Shown: positions 16,500 to 25,400 of the stretch, in pieces
Layout of the letters: each line of letters starts with the position of its first letter
How positions within the stretch are numbered: position 1 is the first letter of the stretch
Origin: Paraburkholderia ginsengiterrae
Lineage (GTDB): Bacteria > Pseudomonadota > Gammaproteobacteria > Burkholderiales > Burkholderiaceae
Length of the DNA: 64,000 bases
Reading direction: 5' to 3'
Assembly (NCBI RefSeq): GCF_001645125.1
Contig: NZ_LXKA01000320.1
Coordinates: forward strand, 1 to 64,000
Made by a program: the position numbers and the translations under genes
Notes under the pieces: generated by a model
The model's database searches: none
Seen by the model: the letters and a program-made list of their open reading frames with translations, nothing else
What the model was told of the DNA's origin: nothing

Positions 16500-17480
16500 A
16501 TGAAAGTCGCCATTGTCATATTCGATGGTGTGCAGGCACTCGATGTTGCAGGCCCCCTCGACGTGTTCGCGGAAGCCAACACAATTCTTTCCGATCAGCA
16601 GAAATATGAAGTGTCGCTCGTTGGCCCCCGCGCGGGCACCGTGACCTGCTCGAACGGGATGGGGTTGAACGTGCCGTTCGGTTTTGCCGATCTCGACACG
16701 CAATGGGACCTGCTGCTGGTCGCCGGCGGGCCGCAACTACCCGACGCTCAACTATCCGGCGACTTTCTGGCGTGGCTGCAAGATCAGGCACGAAACGCAA
16801 CGCGGTTTGGCTCCGTTTGCAATGGGGCGTTTGTGCTTGCCCACGCGGGTCTGCTCGACGGCAAGGAAGTGACGACGCACTGGGCGGACGCGGGGCGCCT
16901 CGCCCAGGAATTCCCGCAGGCGAGCGTGCAGCCCGACAAGATCTTCGTTCGCGATGGACGCCTGTTTACCTCGGCGGGCGTGACCGCCGGCATCGACCTG
17001 TGCCTGTCGCTCGTCGCCGAAGACTGGGGACACGAGTTGGCGGTGCGTGTCGCAAAACGTCTTGTCGTCTATATCCAGCGGGAAGGCGGCCAGTCTCAGT
17101 ACAGCCCGTATATGGGAACCGGAAGAGACGAAGATCCAATTATCGGCAAAGTGCACCGCTACGTGACTGAGCACATTACCGATGCGCTCTCGATCGAACA
17201 GCTTGCGGGCGCGGTGGCCGTGAGCCGGCGGACGTTCTCGAGAGTCTTCGCGAAGCACGCAAAGGTGACGCCGTCCGCGTTTGTCGAGCAGGTGCGGGTC
17301 GACACGGCGAGAAAATTGCTCGAAGACAGCGACGCACCGCTGAAGACCGTGGCCTTCAAATGCGGCTTTCGCAGCGCCACGCATATGCGCACCACTTTCT
17401 CGCGGCGGCTGGAAGTCACGCCGAAACAGTATCGGCAACGATTCCGTGGTGAGGCAGGCACGCAGGCTTCCTTGCAATGA
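16500..17480 (+). CDS. GlxA-type AraC-family regulator with DJ-1/PfpI sensor domain
   Basis: 326 residues. Residues 1-190 are a DJ-1/PfpI domain ('IVIFDGVQALDVAGPLDVFA', 'FGSVCNGAFVLAHAGLLDG', 'TTHWADAGRL') keeping the elbow cysteine. Residues 215-315 are a double helix-turn-helix AraC domain ('LAGAVAVSRRTFSRVFAKHA', 'VAFKCGFRSATHMRTTFSRR'). Such regulators activate genes for small nitrogen compounds or stress. The frame is open well upstream of 16500, but the domain begins directly at this ATG. The stop overlaps the start of a DNA glycosylase gene (ATGA). Confidence 0.9.
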   Translation: MKVAIVIFDGVQALDVAGPLDVFAEANTILSDQQKYEVSLVGPRAGTVTCSNGMGLNVPFGFADLDTQWDLLLVAGGPQLPDAQLSGDFLAWLQDQARNATRFGSVCNGAFVLAHAGLLDGKEVTTHWADAGRLAQEFPQASVQPDKIFVRDGRLFTSAGVTAGIDLCLSLVAEDWGHELAVRVAKRLVVYIQREGGQSQYSPYMGTGRDEDPIIGKVHRYVTEHITDALSIEQLAGAVAVSRRTFSRVFAKHAKVTPSAFVEQVRVDTARKLLEDSDAPLKTVAFKCGFRSATHMRTTFSRRLEVTPKQYRQRFRGEAGTQASLQ

Positions 17481-18022
17481 CAGGATCATTCGTGACTGAC
17501 GGTGACTCCGTTCAATCTCTACCTGACGTTCTTGAGCCCGGCTTGTCGCTTATCTTTTGCGGCATCAATCCGGGCATCCGTGCGGCGGCCACGGGGCATC
17601 ACTTTGAAGGCAGAGGCAATCGCTTCTGGCGCGTGTTGCATCTTGCCGGCTTTACGCCCGAACAGATTCGCCCCGAAGACGACCGCACGCTCCTTCGATA
17701 TGGCTGTGGTCTAACTACAGTTGTCCCACGGCCAACGGCGCAGGCCGCCGAATTGTCGCGCCTGGAAATCGAGCTGGCCGGAGAGGCTTTCCGGCGCAAG
17801 ATCGAGCGGTACGCGCCGCGCGACATCGCCTTCCTTGGAAAGATGGCGCTCTCGGCAATTTCCGGCACGCGCAGTATCGAGTGGGGTCTGCAAACAGAGC
17901 GATTCGGCGGCGCACGCGCGTGGGTCTTGCCGAATCCAAGCGGACTCAACCGGGCGTTCAATCTCGATGCGCTGGTGGACGCCTACCGGGAGGTTCGCGT
18001 TGCTGTAGCGTCCACGCCTTGA
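17477..18022 (+). CDS. mug: G/U mismatch-specific DNA glycosylase (Mug type)
   Basis: 181 residues of the Mug/TDG branch of uracil-DNA glycosylases. These excise uracil, thymine or ethenocytosine opposite guanine. Motif 1 is 'IFCGINPGIRAAATGHHFEG' with the Asn that activates water, and motif 2 is 'VLPNPSGLNRAF', which inserts into the helix. The start overlaps the stop of the AraC regulator (ATGA), so the glycosylase is co-translated with a transcription factor. I would not have predicted this pairing from either family. The 3' end overlaps a convergent LysR gene by about 40 bp. Confidence 0.9.
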   Translation: MTGSFVTDGDSVQSLPDVLEPGLSLIFCGINPGIRAAATGHHFEGRGNRFWRVLHLAGFTPEQIRPEDDRTLLRYGCGLTTVVPRPTAQAAELSRLEIELAGEAFRRKIERYAPRDIAFLGKMALSAISGTRSIEWGLQTERFGGARAWVLPNPSGLNRAFNLDALVDAYREVRVAVASTP

Positions 18023-18915
18023 AGGTGCGCGTTGTTGCGTAGCGTCTCGGTAACGAAGTCGACGAAAGCGCGAATCTTGCCGCTCGTGCTTCGCCGCTCA
18101 ACATGAAGCAGGCTCACCGGAATCGACTCCGGCTCGAATGCGGTCAGGACAGCCTGGAGCCTGCCCTCGATCAACTCGGGAGCGGCCTGGTACGACAGAA
18201 ACTGGGTTATCCCCACACCGTCGACCGCAGCAAGAATGGCAGCGGGCCCCAGGTCGACGATCATCCGCGGCTGAAGTCTGACGGGCAACCTCGCACCGTT
18301 CTCGTTGAACACCCACTCAAGCGGCGGTGAAACGCCCGTGAAGGACACACACTGGTGCTGCGTCAGATCTCTGGGGTGAAGCGGCTCCCCATGCGCGGCA
18401 AGATAAGAAGGCGCCGCGTAGGTTCGACGCCGCACAAATCCCAACGGAACGGCGAATGTCGAGGAGTCGCCGAGGTGACCGATACGGATGGCAATATCCA
18501 CCCCCTCCTCGAGGAGCCGCGCGGTTCGATCGGCGTACACGGCGTTGAGGCTCACGTCGGGATAACGCAGCGCGAAGGCGTTGACCAGAGGGGCAATATA
18601 TCGCTGGCCAAACAGAACCGGTGCCGAAACAGTCAACGTACCCACGGGGTTCAGCTGATCTGCAGCGATGTTTGCTTCTGCATCCGTAATGGTGTCCAAC
18701 ACCTTCCTGCAGGCTTCGAGGTATGCCGTACCTGCATCCGTCGGACGAATCGTTCGCGTTGTCCGGGCAAGCAGCGGTGTGCCGAGGCGCGATTCGAGCG
18801 AATTGACCGCCCGCGAAACCGCGGCCGTCGACATGGCGAGCTTGTCGGACGCCCCGGTAAAGCTCCCTCGGTCGACCACAGCGACGAACACTTCCATCTC
18901 ACGCAGTTTGTCCAT
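17983..18915 (-). CDS. LysR-type transcriptional regulator
   Basis: 310 residues: LysR helix-turn-helix at residues 1-60 ('RGSFTGASDKLAMSTAAVSR', 'TRTIRPTDAGTAYLEACR') and an effector domain afterwards. It belongs by pattern to the large subgroup found beside efflux pumps and oxidoreductases. A GTG 21 bases upstream (18936) is in frame; the ATG at 18915 gives the standard LysR N-terminus. It faces the monooxygenase pseudogene and the efflux operon at 20-24 kb, with about 300 bp between, and is the likely regulator of that block. Its 3' end overlaps mug on the other strand. Confidence 0.88.
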   Translation of the reverse strand: MDKLREMEVFVAVVDRGSFTGASDKLAMSTAAVSRAVNSLESRLGTPLLARTTRTIRPTDAGTAYLEACRKVLDTITDAEANIAADQLNPVGTLTVSAPVLFGQRYIAPLVNAFALRYPDVSLNAVYADRTARLLEEGVDIAIRIGHLGDSSTFAVPLGFVRRRTYAAPSYLAAHGEPLHPRDLTQHQCVSFTGVSPPLEWVFNENGARLPVRLQPRMIVDLGPAAILAAVDGVGITQFLSYQAAPELIEGRLQAVLTAFEPESIPVSLLHVERRSTSGKIRAFVDFVTETLRNNAHLQGVDATATRTSR

Positions 18916-19211
18916 GTCTCTTCTCGTCCTGATCACCGTGTTCGCACGTCGTGATTCTATGCGTGGTAAGCCGCATGGCGACGCTTCGCGTTATTGCGTG
19001 GCTAAAACAAGAATTTGAATGTCCCATGCCGAATAAACCGCCTCGCCACTTGAAGAAGACTCTTTCCGGTAGTGATGGTTATCGGGGACATCCATCGCAC
19101 GTTGGCAAAAATCGCTCATTCATTGGCCCAATACCTACCTAGGTGGTTTCCGAAGCGTTGAGCCAATCCTCGACAATGGCTTCACCCGCCAACCTGATCA
19201 AGGAGCCGTTC

Positions 19212-19886
19212 GTGTTTTCCGCAATGCTTGAAGTCAACCCCATTCCCGAACAGTTCAACGCCTATCTCGGCATGGCTTAGATGCTGCGCCCCGAACTCGA
19301 AAAGATCGACGGATTTATCGACAACACCTGCTTTGCAAGTCTCACACGCGAGGGCTGGCTCCTTTCGCTCTCAAGCTGGCGCGACGAGAAGTCGCTCATT
19401 CGTTGGCGCACCACGACAGTGCACCACAAGATACAGCAAGCGGCGCGGGATCGGGTGTTTGCCGACGATCGCCTTCGCATTGGCCAGGTGGTCGGCGACA
19501 ACCGGTTGTCCGCGGGACAGGTCTTGCGCGAACAGCGCATGGATGTCACCGAGGTAGGTCATGGCAAAGCGGTGACGTTGCTCGACGCGACATGCTCGCC
19601 GGAGTGGATCAAACAGACTGGCGCAGAGGGTGTGGCGAAGTCAATTGGTCTGGATACAAGTGCCCCCGGCCTCGTTTCCTGAGACGTCTTCAGCGCGTTG
19701 TTGTCACCAGGCGACGTGATCGTAGTGGCGACGTGGCGCGACCATGCGGCGGCTGAAGCGTTCGAACGCGCCGCGGCGCCGGTGGATAGCTCACGCCTGC
19801 GGAATATCCGCATCATCCGGGAATATGGCATGTTCGATCGCCGGGAAGCGCCACAGTACTTTGAAGAGGTTCAGCGCAAGCCTTGA
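19212..19886 (+). pseudogene. Antibiotic biosynthesis monooxygenase (ABM) domain protein, two nonsense codons
   Basis: A single reading frame runs from a GTG at 19212 to the stop at 19884-19886, with the look of a two-module ABM protein: 'PIPEQFNAYLGMA', 'IDGFIDNTCFASLTREGWLL', 'SSWRDEKSLIRWRTTTVHH', then 'GDVIVVATWRDHAAAEAFER'. It is broken by TAG at 19278-19280, where a Lys/Gln/Glu codon is expected, and by TGA at 19680-19682 in 'GLVS*DVF', where related proteins have Trp. Both are single-base changes without frameshift. ABM proteins oxidise quinone-like or polyketide compounds, and this one precedes an efflux operon. Confidence 0.75.
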
Positions 19887-19994
19887 ACCGGTCCGCAAGA
19901 CGTAATCGATGTTGAAGGATCTGTGATATTTGCAAACGCCATCCATCACAGCTACTTAGGCATGCTACTCATTATGAGCAGAGAAGGAACCCCA

Positions 19995-21614
19995 ATGTCC
20001 ACAGGCAACACTTTAGCACCCGTGCGGGAAGCTCCGAGCGCCGCACAGCCGCCGGCACCGGTGTCCGTGCCTGTGGCAGGAGCGGCCGGACAGCCCGCGC
20101 TTTCGTTTCGTCTAACGATTGGCCTCGTCGGAATGCTGTTCGCGTCTCTGCTGGCAATTCTCAACGAACAGGTCACGGCCTTGTCGATGACGGATATTCA
20201 GGGCGCGCTCTCCATTGGGCATGACGACGGCACCTGGCTGACCGCGCTATTCGAAGCGGCCAATGTCGCGACAATGGTCTTTGCGCCATGGTTCGGCATC
20301 ACCTTCACGCTCAAACGATTCACGATCGGCGCCGTGATCGCCACGATGCTCCTCGGCTTGCTTTGCCCCTTCGCGCCGAACCTGCTGACGCTCTACGTGT
20401 TGCGCGTCCTGCAAGGCATGGCCGGCGGATGCCTTCCGCCCATGTTGATCATCGTGGCGCTGCGCTATCTTCCGCCCAAAGTGAAGTTATACGGACTCGC
20501 CGGGTACGCGCTCACGGCGACTTTCGGGCCGGCGCTCGGCACACCGCTCGCGGCGTTGTGGACCGAGTATGTCGGTTGGCAAATGGTCTTCTGGCAAATC
20601 GTGCCGCTTGGCATCGTGTGCTGCGTGGCGATCCAAAAAGGGTTGCCGCCAGACCCGCTCAAACTCGAACGGCTCGGAGCGTTCAACTGGACCGGGTTTC
20701 TGACGGGATTTCCCGCCGTCGCCATGCTCGTGATCGGCTTTCTGCAAGGTGATCGGCTCGACTGGCTCGATTCCGGGTTCATTCGCACGATGTTCATTGG
20801 CGGTGCGTTGCTGTTCGCGACATTCCTCGTCAACGAGTGGTTTCATCCGCTTCCGTTTTTCAAGCTGCAGATGCTGTCGCGCAGAAACTTCCTGCACGGA
20901 CTGACGACCCTCGTGGGCGCGGTCATTCTGCTGGTGAGCGTGGCTGCGATACCCGGCCAATATCTCGCCAAGGTTCACGCGTACAGGCCACTGCAAACCG
21001 CGCCCCTGTCGCTGCTGGTTGCGATCCCGCTGCTGATCGCCCTTCCTCTGACGGCTGCCGTCCTGAATCTGCGGCGGGTCGACCACCGGTGGGTCATGGC
21101 CATCGGATTGTGCCTGATGGCCGCCACCTGCCTGATGGGCAGCTTCATCACGTCCGAGTGGATTCGAAACAATTTCTACTGGCTTCAATCCATTCAGATC
21201 GTTGCGCAACCGATGGTGATCCTGGCAATCCTGATGGGCGTGACCACAGGCTTGCCGCCAACGGACGGTCCGTTCGCCTCTGCCATGTTCAACTCGATCA
21301 AGACGTTTTCCGCAGCTGTGGCGACGGGTCTGATCGAAGGGTTGGGCACCGGTCGCGAACGCCTTCATTCGAACATGCTCGTGGACCATTTGGGCAACCA
21401 CGCGCTTATGACGAGCCAAAGCATCGACGCGGTTCACGGGCTCGGTGAGCTTGCCCACCGGATCCACGAACAGGCTGTCGTACTGACCTCGGCGGATCTC
21501 TACCGCGTGATGGCCGGTGTTGCCATTGCCCTTCTTTTCCTCGTGCCGGTGTTGCCCGTGCGTATTTATCCACCGTGGTGCGCTACACCTCATCTTCCCA
21601 CCAAGGGACGGTAA
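19995..21614 (+). CDS. DHA2-type MFS drug efflux pump (EmrB-like)
   Basis: 539 residues with about fourteen membrane helices and a Pro/Ala-rich cytoplasmic N-terminus (residues 1-35). Family features are 'IQGALSIGHDDGTWLTALFE' in helix 1-2, 'VLRVLQGMAGGCLPPMLI' and 'LAGYALTATFGPALGTPLAA' (motif C). It exports hydrophobic compounds across the inner membrane as part of a tripartite pump. The ATG at 19995 has a good Shine-Dalgarno (gaaggaa); in-frame codons upstream lack one. It heads a three-gene operon with the adaptor starting 2 bp later. Confidence 0.9.
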   Translation: MSTGNTLAPVREAPSAAQPPAPVSVPVAGAAGQPALSFRLTIGLVGMLFASLLAILNEQVTALSMTDIQGALSIGHDDGTWLTALFEAANVATMVFAPWFGITFTLKRFTIGAVIATMLLGLLCPFAPNLLTLYVLRVLQGMAGGCLPPMLIIVALRYLPPKVKLYGLAGYALTATFGPALGTPLAALWTEYVGWQMVFWQIVPLGIVCCVAIQKGLPPDPLKLERLGAFNWTGFLTGFPAVAMLVIGFLQGDRLDWLDSGFIRTMFIGGALLFATFLVNEWFHPLPFFKLQMLSRRNFLHGLTTLVGAVILLVSVAAIPGQYLAKVHAYRPLQTAPLSLLVAIPLLIALPLTAAVLNLRRVDHRWVMAIGLCLMAATCLMGSFITSEWIRNNFYWLQSIQIVAQPMVILAILMGVTTGLPPTDGPFASAMFNSIKTFSAAVATGLIEGLGTGRERLHSNMLVDHLGNHALMTSQSIDAVHGLGELAHRIHEQAVVLTSADLYRVMAGVAIALLFLVPVLPVRIYPPWCATPHLPTKGR

Positions 21615-21616
21615 TC

Positions 21617-22693
21617 ATGTCTTCCGCTGCTCGCTCTCCCCTCAAAATCACTCGTGTTGCCGCTCTGGTTGTCGCAGCCGGCGTCGGTGCGTGGGCTTGC
21701 ACAAGCCTCTCAGGCAACCCGAACACCGAATCCACCAACGACGCTTACGTCGAGGTCGATTTCACCCTCGTGGCGCCGCGTGTCGCCGGGCAGATATCCG
21801 AGGTGTTCGTCAAGGACAACGAATCGGTGAAAGCCGGCCAATTGCTGGTACGGATTGACAATCGCGACTTCAGGGCTGCATTGATGAGCGCCGAAGCGGA
21901 CGTTGCCGCCGCCAGGGCCTCCGTCGCCAACTACGACGCGGAGATCGCGCGGCAGCCCTCGCTCGTCGATCAGGCCCGCGCGACGCTCAAATCCGACGAT
22001 GCGTCGATCGGCTTTGCGCGCGCCAACGCCGCGCGCTACCAGGATCTCTCGCAAGCCGGCGCCGGAACGGCCCAGGAGCAACAGCATGCGTCGAGCACGC
22101 TCGCGGAGCAACTCGCGCAGCAGGCCCACGACCAGGCTGCGCTGGCTTCGACTGCGCAGAACCTGGACGTCCTGCGGACCCAGCGCGACAAGGCGGCCGG
22201 CGCGCTCGCGCGTGCCGAGGCGGCGCTCGAACAGGCGCGGCTCAACCTGTCCTATACGGAGATTCACGCACCGGTCGACGGCAAGGTTGGGCGGCGTTCA
22301 GCGCGGGTGGGCGCATTCGTGACGCCGGGAGCCCCCGTTCTCGCGATCGTGCCGCTTTCCGAAGCCTATGTCGTCGCCAACTTCCAGGAAAACCAGGTTA
22401 CCCGGATGCGGCCTGGCGAGAGCGTGCGGATCAAGGTCGACAGCCTTCCCGGCGTGGTGATTCACGGCCGCGTGGATAGCCTCGCGCCCGCGACCGGGGT
22501 GAGCTTTGCGCCAATCGCACCCGACAATGCGACGGGCAACTTCACGAAAGTGGTCCAACGCGTCCCCGTCAAGATCGCAATCGACCCCGGTCAGGAGGCG
22601 GCGTCCGAGTTGAGCGTGGGGCTGTCTGTCGAAACGGAAGTGGCCGTCGCTCAGCATCGCGATGCGCTGGCCAGGCAGGGAGACACACAGTGA
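21617..22693 (+). CDS. HlyD/EmrA-type periplasmic adaptor protein
   Basis: 358 residues. It begins with a signal-anchor (residues 12-30), followed by a first lipoyl half ('VAPRVAGQISEVFVKDNESV'), a long coiled-coil hairpin rich in Ala/Gln/Arg (about 85-215), a second lipoyl half ('YTEIHAPVDGKVGRRSARVG') and a beta-barrel. It links the inner-membrane DHA2 pump to the outer-membrane channel. The ATG is 2 bp after the pump stop, and the GTGA overlap couples it to the outer-membrane factor. An in-frame ATG at 21575 lies inside the pump gene and is not used. Confidence 0.9.
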   Translation: MSSAARSPLKITRVAALVVAAGVGAWACTSLSGNPNTESTNDAYVEVDFTLVAPRVAGQISEVFVKDNESVKAGQLLVRIDNRDFRAALMSAEADVAAARASVANYDAEIARQPSLVDQARATLKSDDASIGFARANAARYQDLSQAGAGTAQEQQHASSTLAEQLAQQAHDQAALASTAQNLDVLRTQRDKAAGALARAEAALEQARLNLSYTEIHAPVDGKVGRRSARVGAFVTPGAPVLAIVPLSEAYVVANFQENQVTRMRPGESVRIKVDSLPGVVIHGRVDSLAPATGVSFAPIAPDNATGNFTKVVQRVPVKIAIDPGQEAASELSVGLSVETEVAVAQHRDALARQGDTQ

Positions 22694-24231
22694 ACGCGAA
22701 CACCCTTTCCTTCCGCGCGATCGTCCTGGAGATATTGGCTTGCCTGGTGATCGCAGGCTGCACCGTCGGCCCGAATTTTGAACGTCCAACAACGTCCCCG
22801 CCGGCGCAGGTGTTTGATCGCACCCAATCCGCGCAAGCATCCAGCAAGCCCGTTGAGGCTGATTTCAGTCCGCAATGGTGGACACTGTTCAACGATCCCA
22901 CGCTGAACGCGCTCGAACAGCAACTGGCCGATGCGAACCTCGATGTGGCCGCGGCGTCGGCGCGCCTTCGGCAAAGCCGGGCCGAACAGCGCGTGGCGGG
23001 TGCGGCTGAAATGCCCACGTTGGACGGCGCTGCGTCGTACGACCGCGAGCGAGGAAGTCCGAACGGCATACTGTCTCTGCTCGGCGTCACCCCGACCGGC
23101 ACCCAGTCGCAATCCGCTTCGGGCAATACGCCGCTTGGCGTGGCGCCGTTGCCCGGTTCCAAAGGTTCACCGGCTTACAACCTCTATCAAATGGGTTTCG
23201 ATGCCTCCTGGGAGCTCGATATCTGGGGGCGCAATCGCCGCGGCATCGAGGCTGCGTCAGCCCTGGCGGATGCCTCTTTCGAGGACCGAAACGCCGTGCT
23301 GCTGTCGGCCCGCGCCGAACTCGCTCGCGACTATATCGAGTTGCGCGACACACAGTCATTGCTGAGCATTGCCAGGCAAAATCTCGAGATTGCCCGCGAT
23401 ACCGCGAAGCTCACGCAGGTCCGGGTACGTGACGGCGTGACAACGGATCTGGACATAGCCAATGCGTCCGCGCAGGTGGAGTCGATCGAAAGTCTGATTC
23501 CGACGCTCGAATCGCGAAGCGAAACTACGATCAACGCGATTGGTGTCCTGCTTGCCAGGGAGCCGGGTGCACTGAAGCAAACACTAGGCGAGCCGCATGA
23601 CGTGCCCGAGCTGCCTGAACAGGTACCTATTGGCTTTCCGTCGGAACTGGTGCAACGCAGGCCCGACATACGGAAGGCGGAAGCGGACCTGCATGCGGCG
23701 ACGGCTTCGATCGGCATGGCAAAAGCTGACTTTTATCCGCGCATCTCGCTCAATGGCAGCGCGGGCTTCCAGAGTCTTCAGCTTTCGAGTCTCGCCAACT
23801 GGGCGTCGGGACAGTTCGTAGTTGGCCCCTCCATCACCATGCCGATCTTCGAAGGTGGGCGCCTCAAGGGGACACTGCAATTGCGCGAGGCGCAGCAGCA
23901 GGAAGCCGCGCTCGTCTACAAACGCACCGTGCTCGAGGCATGGCGCGAGGTGGATGATTCGCTCGTGGTCTACGATGCCGAGCAGCGGCGCCGCGATCGG
24001 CTGACCGCCGTGGTTGCGCTGAACCAGCGGGCACTTTCGGTAGCGCAGCAGCGCTACAAGGCCGGGGCGCTTGACTATCTGGATGTGCTGAATGTGCAGA
24101 AGCAATTACTGGAGGCGCAGAGCAATCTCGAGCAAAGCAAGGGGACCGCTGACGCGAATCTCATCACTCTCTGCAAGGCACTCGGCGGCGGCTGGGAATC
24201 GACTTATGGCAATTCATCCGCCTCGCGTTGA
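22690..24231 (+). CDS. Outer-membrane efflux factor lipoprotein (NodT/OprM type)
   Basis: 513 residues. A lipoprotein signal with lipobox 'VIAGC' near residue 21 is followed by 'TVGPNFERP' and 'QWWTLFNDPTLNALEQQLAD', the hallmark start of NodT-type channels. Two OEP repeats with long helices follow, and the internal 'GMAKADFYPRISLNGSAGF' is also typical. Three copies form the channel-tunnel through periplasm and outer membrane. The GTG start overlaps the adaptor stop. It is the last gene of the efflux operon. Confidence 0.9.
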   Translation: MNANTLSFRAIVLEILACLVIAGCTVGPNFERPTTSPPAQVFDRTQSAQASSKPVEADFSPQWWTLFNDPTLNALEQQLADANLDVAAASARLRQSRAEQRVAGAAEMPTLDGAASYDRERGSPNGILSLLGVTPTGTQSQSASGNTPLGVAPLPGSKGSPAYNLYQMGFDASWELDIWGRNRRGIEAASALADASFEDRNAVLLSARAELARDYIELRDTQSLLSIARQNLEIARDTAKLTQVRVRDGVTTDLDIANASAQVESIESLIPTLESRSETTINAIGVLLAREPGALKQTLGEPHDVPELPEQVPIGFPSELVQRRPDIRKAEADLHAATASIGMAKADFYPRISLNGSAGFQSLQLSSLANWASGQFVVGPSITMPIFEGGRLKGTLQLREAQQQEAALVYKRTVLEAWREVDDSLVVYDAEQRRRDRLTAVVALNQRALSVAQQRYKAGALDYLDVLNVQKQLLEAQSNLEQSKGTADANLITLCKALGGGWESTYGNSSASR

Positions 24232-24239
24232 TGGCACAA

Positions 24240-24404
24240 CTAAGGCGGGCAGATGTCGAGTCGCTCGTCAGCGCTCCGGGTTGCGTAGCCAGGGGACACA
24301 TGTCCTGTATCGACATGGCTGTCGGGGAAGGTGGCGGCGTAAAACTCCGCCGCCTCGCGCGCTTTGCCTTGATCGAACCACAAGCATGTTACGAACTCAG
24401 TCAT
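24240..24404 (-). pseudogene. Truncated PhnB/VOC-like (3-demethylubiquinone methyltransferase-like) gene fragment
   Basis: An ATG at 24404 on the minus strand gives 54 residues starting '[20 protein letters not shown]' and '[20 protein letters not shown]', then stops at 24240. The beginning matches the first beta-alpha unit of PF06983 glyoxalase-fold proteins, which normally run to 150 residues or more. The rest is missing, and the efflux factor gene ends 9 bp beyond, so the downstream part seems to have been lost by deletion. It is too short for the full reported analysis of many gene finders, but codon pattern and similarity support a former gene. Confidence 0.6.
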
Positions 24405-24586
24405 CGTTATCTCCATTCAGTTACACACGGTGTCAACTGACTTCGAGAGAAGCATCGTCGTGTCCACACGCCATCGACACAGTTGGCATTGACTTTCGAG
24501 AATAGTCTGCCTGACGAGTTCGACATGTACGAAAACTCGAAATACAAAACGACGGCTAAGCGGTTGGTGAATCACGGCCCACCGTC

Positions 24587-25279
24587 TCACCACGGCACCA
24601 CTCGCCCGAGATAGTCGAGGTAATGCAATCCCGAACGCCCTTCGTAGGCCTCAATTGTGTTCACCAGGTTCGGGATGCTTTCTTCGATACTTAATCGCGC
24701 TTCAGGGCCGCCCATGTCCGTCCGCACCCAACCCGGCGCCATCAGCAACAGGGTCCGTGGATCATCGGCGTGGCGGGCCGCGAAACTGCGCATGAACATG
24801 TTCAGCGCGGCCTTGCTGCCCCGGTAGACCTCGTAATTTCCATTGGTGTTGTTCGCGACGCTGCCCTGCCCCGACGACATCACACCAATCGTTCCGTTGG
24901 GTTGGACGAGATCCTGCAACGTCTCGACGACTCGCATGGGGCTAAGCGAGTTCGTCACCATGACGCGAACGAATTCCTCGGTCGAGACATCCGCGATGGT
25001 TTCCCGATCATCGTTCTTGACACCTGCGTTGACGAAAAGCACGTCTATCTGTCGGCCTGCAAGCCGGGCGCGTAGATCCGCGACCTGCTCCGGATGCGTA
25101 ATGTCGACGGTTTCAACTTCAATGGCTCCTGTGAGGTGACGGAGTTTGTTCGTTGACGTGGCACGCCCGGTGGCGATCACGTACCAGCCGCGCTTGAGGT
25201 ATTCCTCTGCCATTGCCAGGCCAAGACCACGGGATGCGCCGATAAGAAGGATGGTTTTCTGAGGAGATACAGTTTGCAT
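24587..25279 (-). CDS. Short-chain dehydrogenase/reductase (SDR)
   Basis: 230 residues. The cofactor motif is 'LLIGASRGLGLAMAEEYLKR' (TGxxxGxG type), followed by 'ATGRATSTNK', 'NAGVKNDDRE' and the catalytic 'YRGSKAALNM' (Tyr and Lys), with 'SSGQGSVAN' giving the Ser. Classical SDRs reduce ketones or oxidise alcohols with NAD(P)H in the cytoplasm. The substrate is unknown. It is transcribed away from the efflux block. The HxlR gene 121 bp upstream is on the same strand and could drive or control it. Confidence 0.88.
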   Translation of the reverse strand: MQTVSPQKTILLIGASRGLGLAMAEEYLKRGWYVIATGRATSTNKLRHLTGAIEVETVDITHPEQVADLRARLAGRQIDVLFVNAGVKNDDRETIADVSTEEFVRVMVTNSLSPMRVVETLQDLVQPNGTIGVMSSGQGSVANNTNGNYEVYRGSKAALNMFMRSFAARHADDPRTLLLMAPGWVRTDMGGPEARLSIEESIPNLVNTIEAYEGRSGLHYLDYLGRVVPW

Positions 25280-25400
25280 GTGATCTGCTCCTGTGGACTC
25301 ACGCTAACGGTCTGTCAGGGAAGGGCTGGCAACAACGGTGTAAATGCTCCATTGATCGAGACCGGTCAAGACAGCCCCTTTACCTGTCCCGATCGCCCCC

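Noticed and set aside
16190-16609. Plus-strand open frame crossing the GlxA start.
   Set aside because: Arg/Ser-rich, in a different register from the regulator, no ribosome site.
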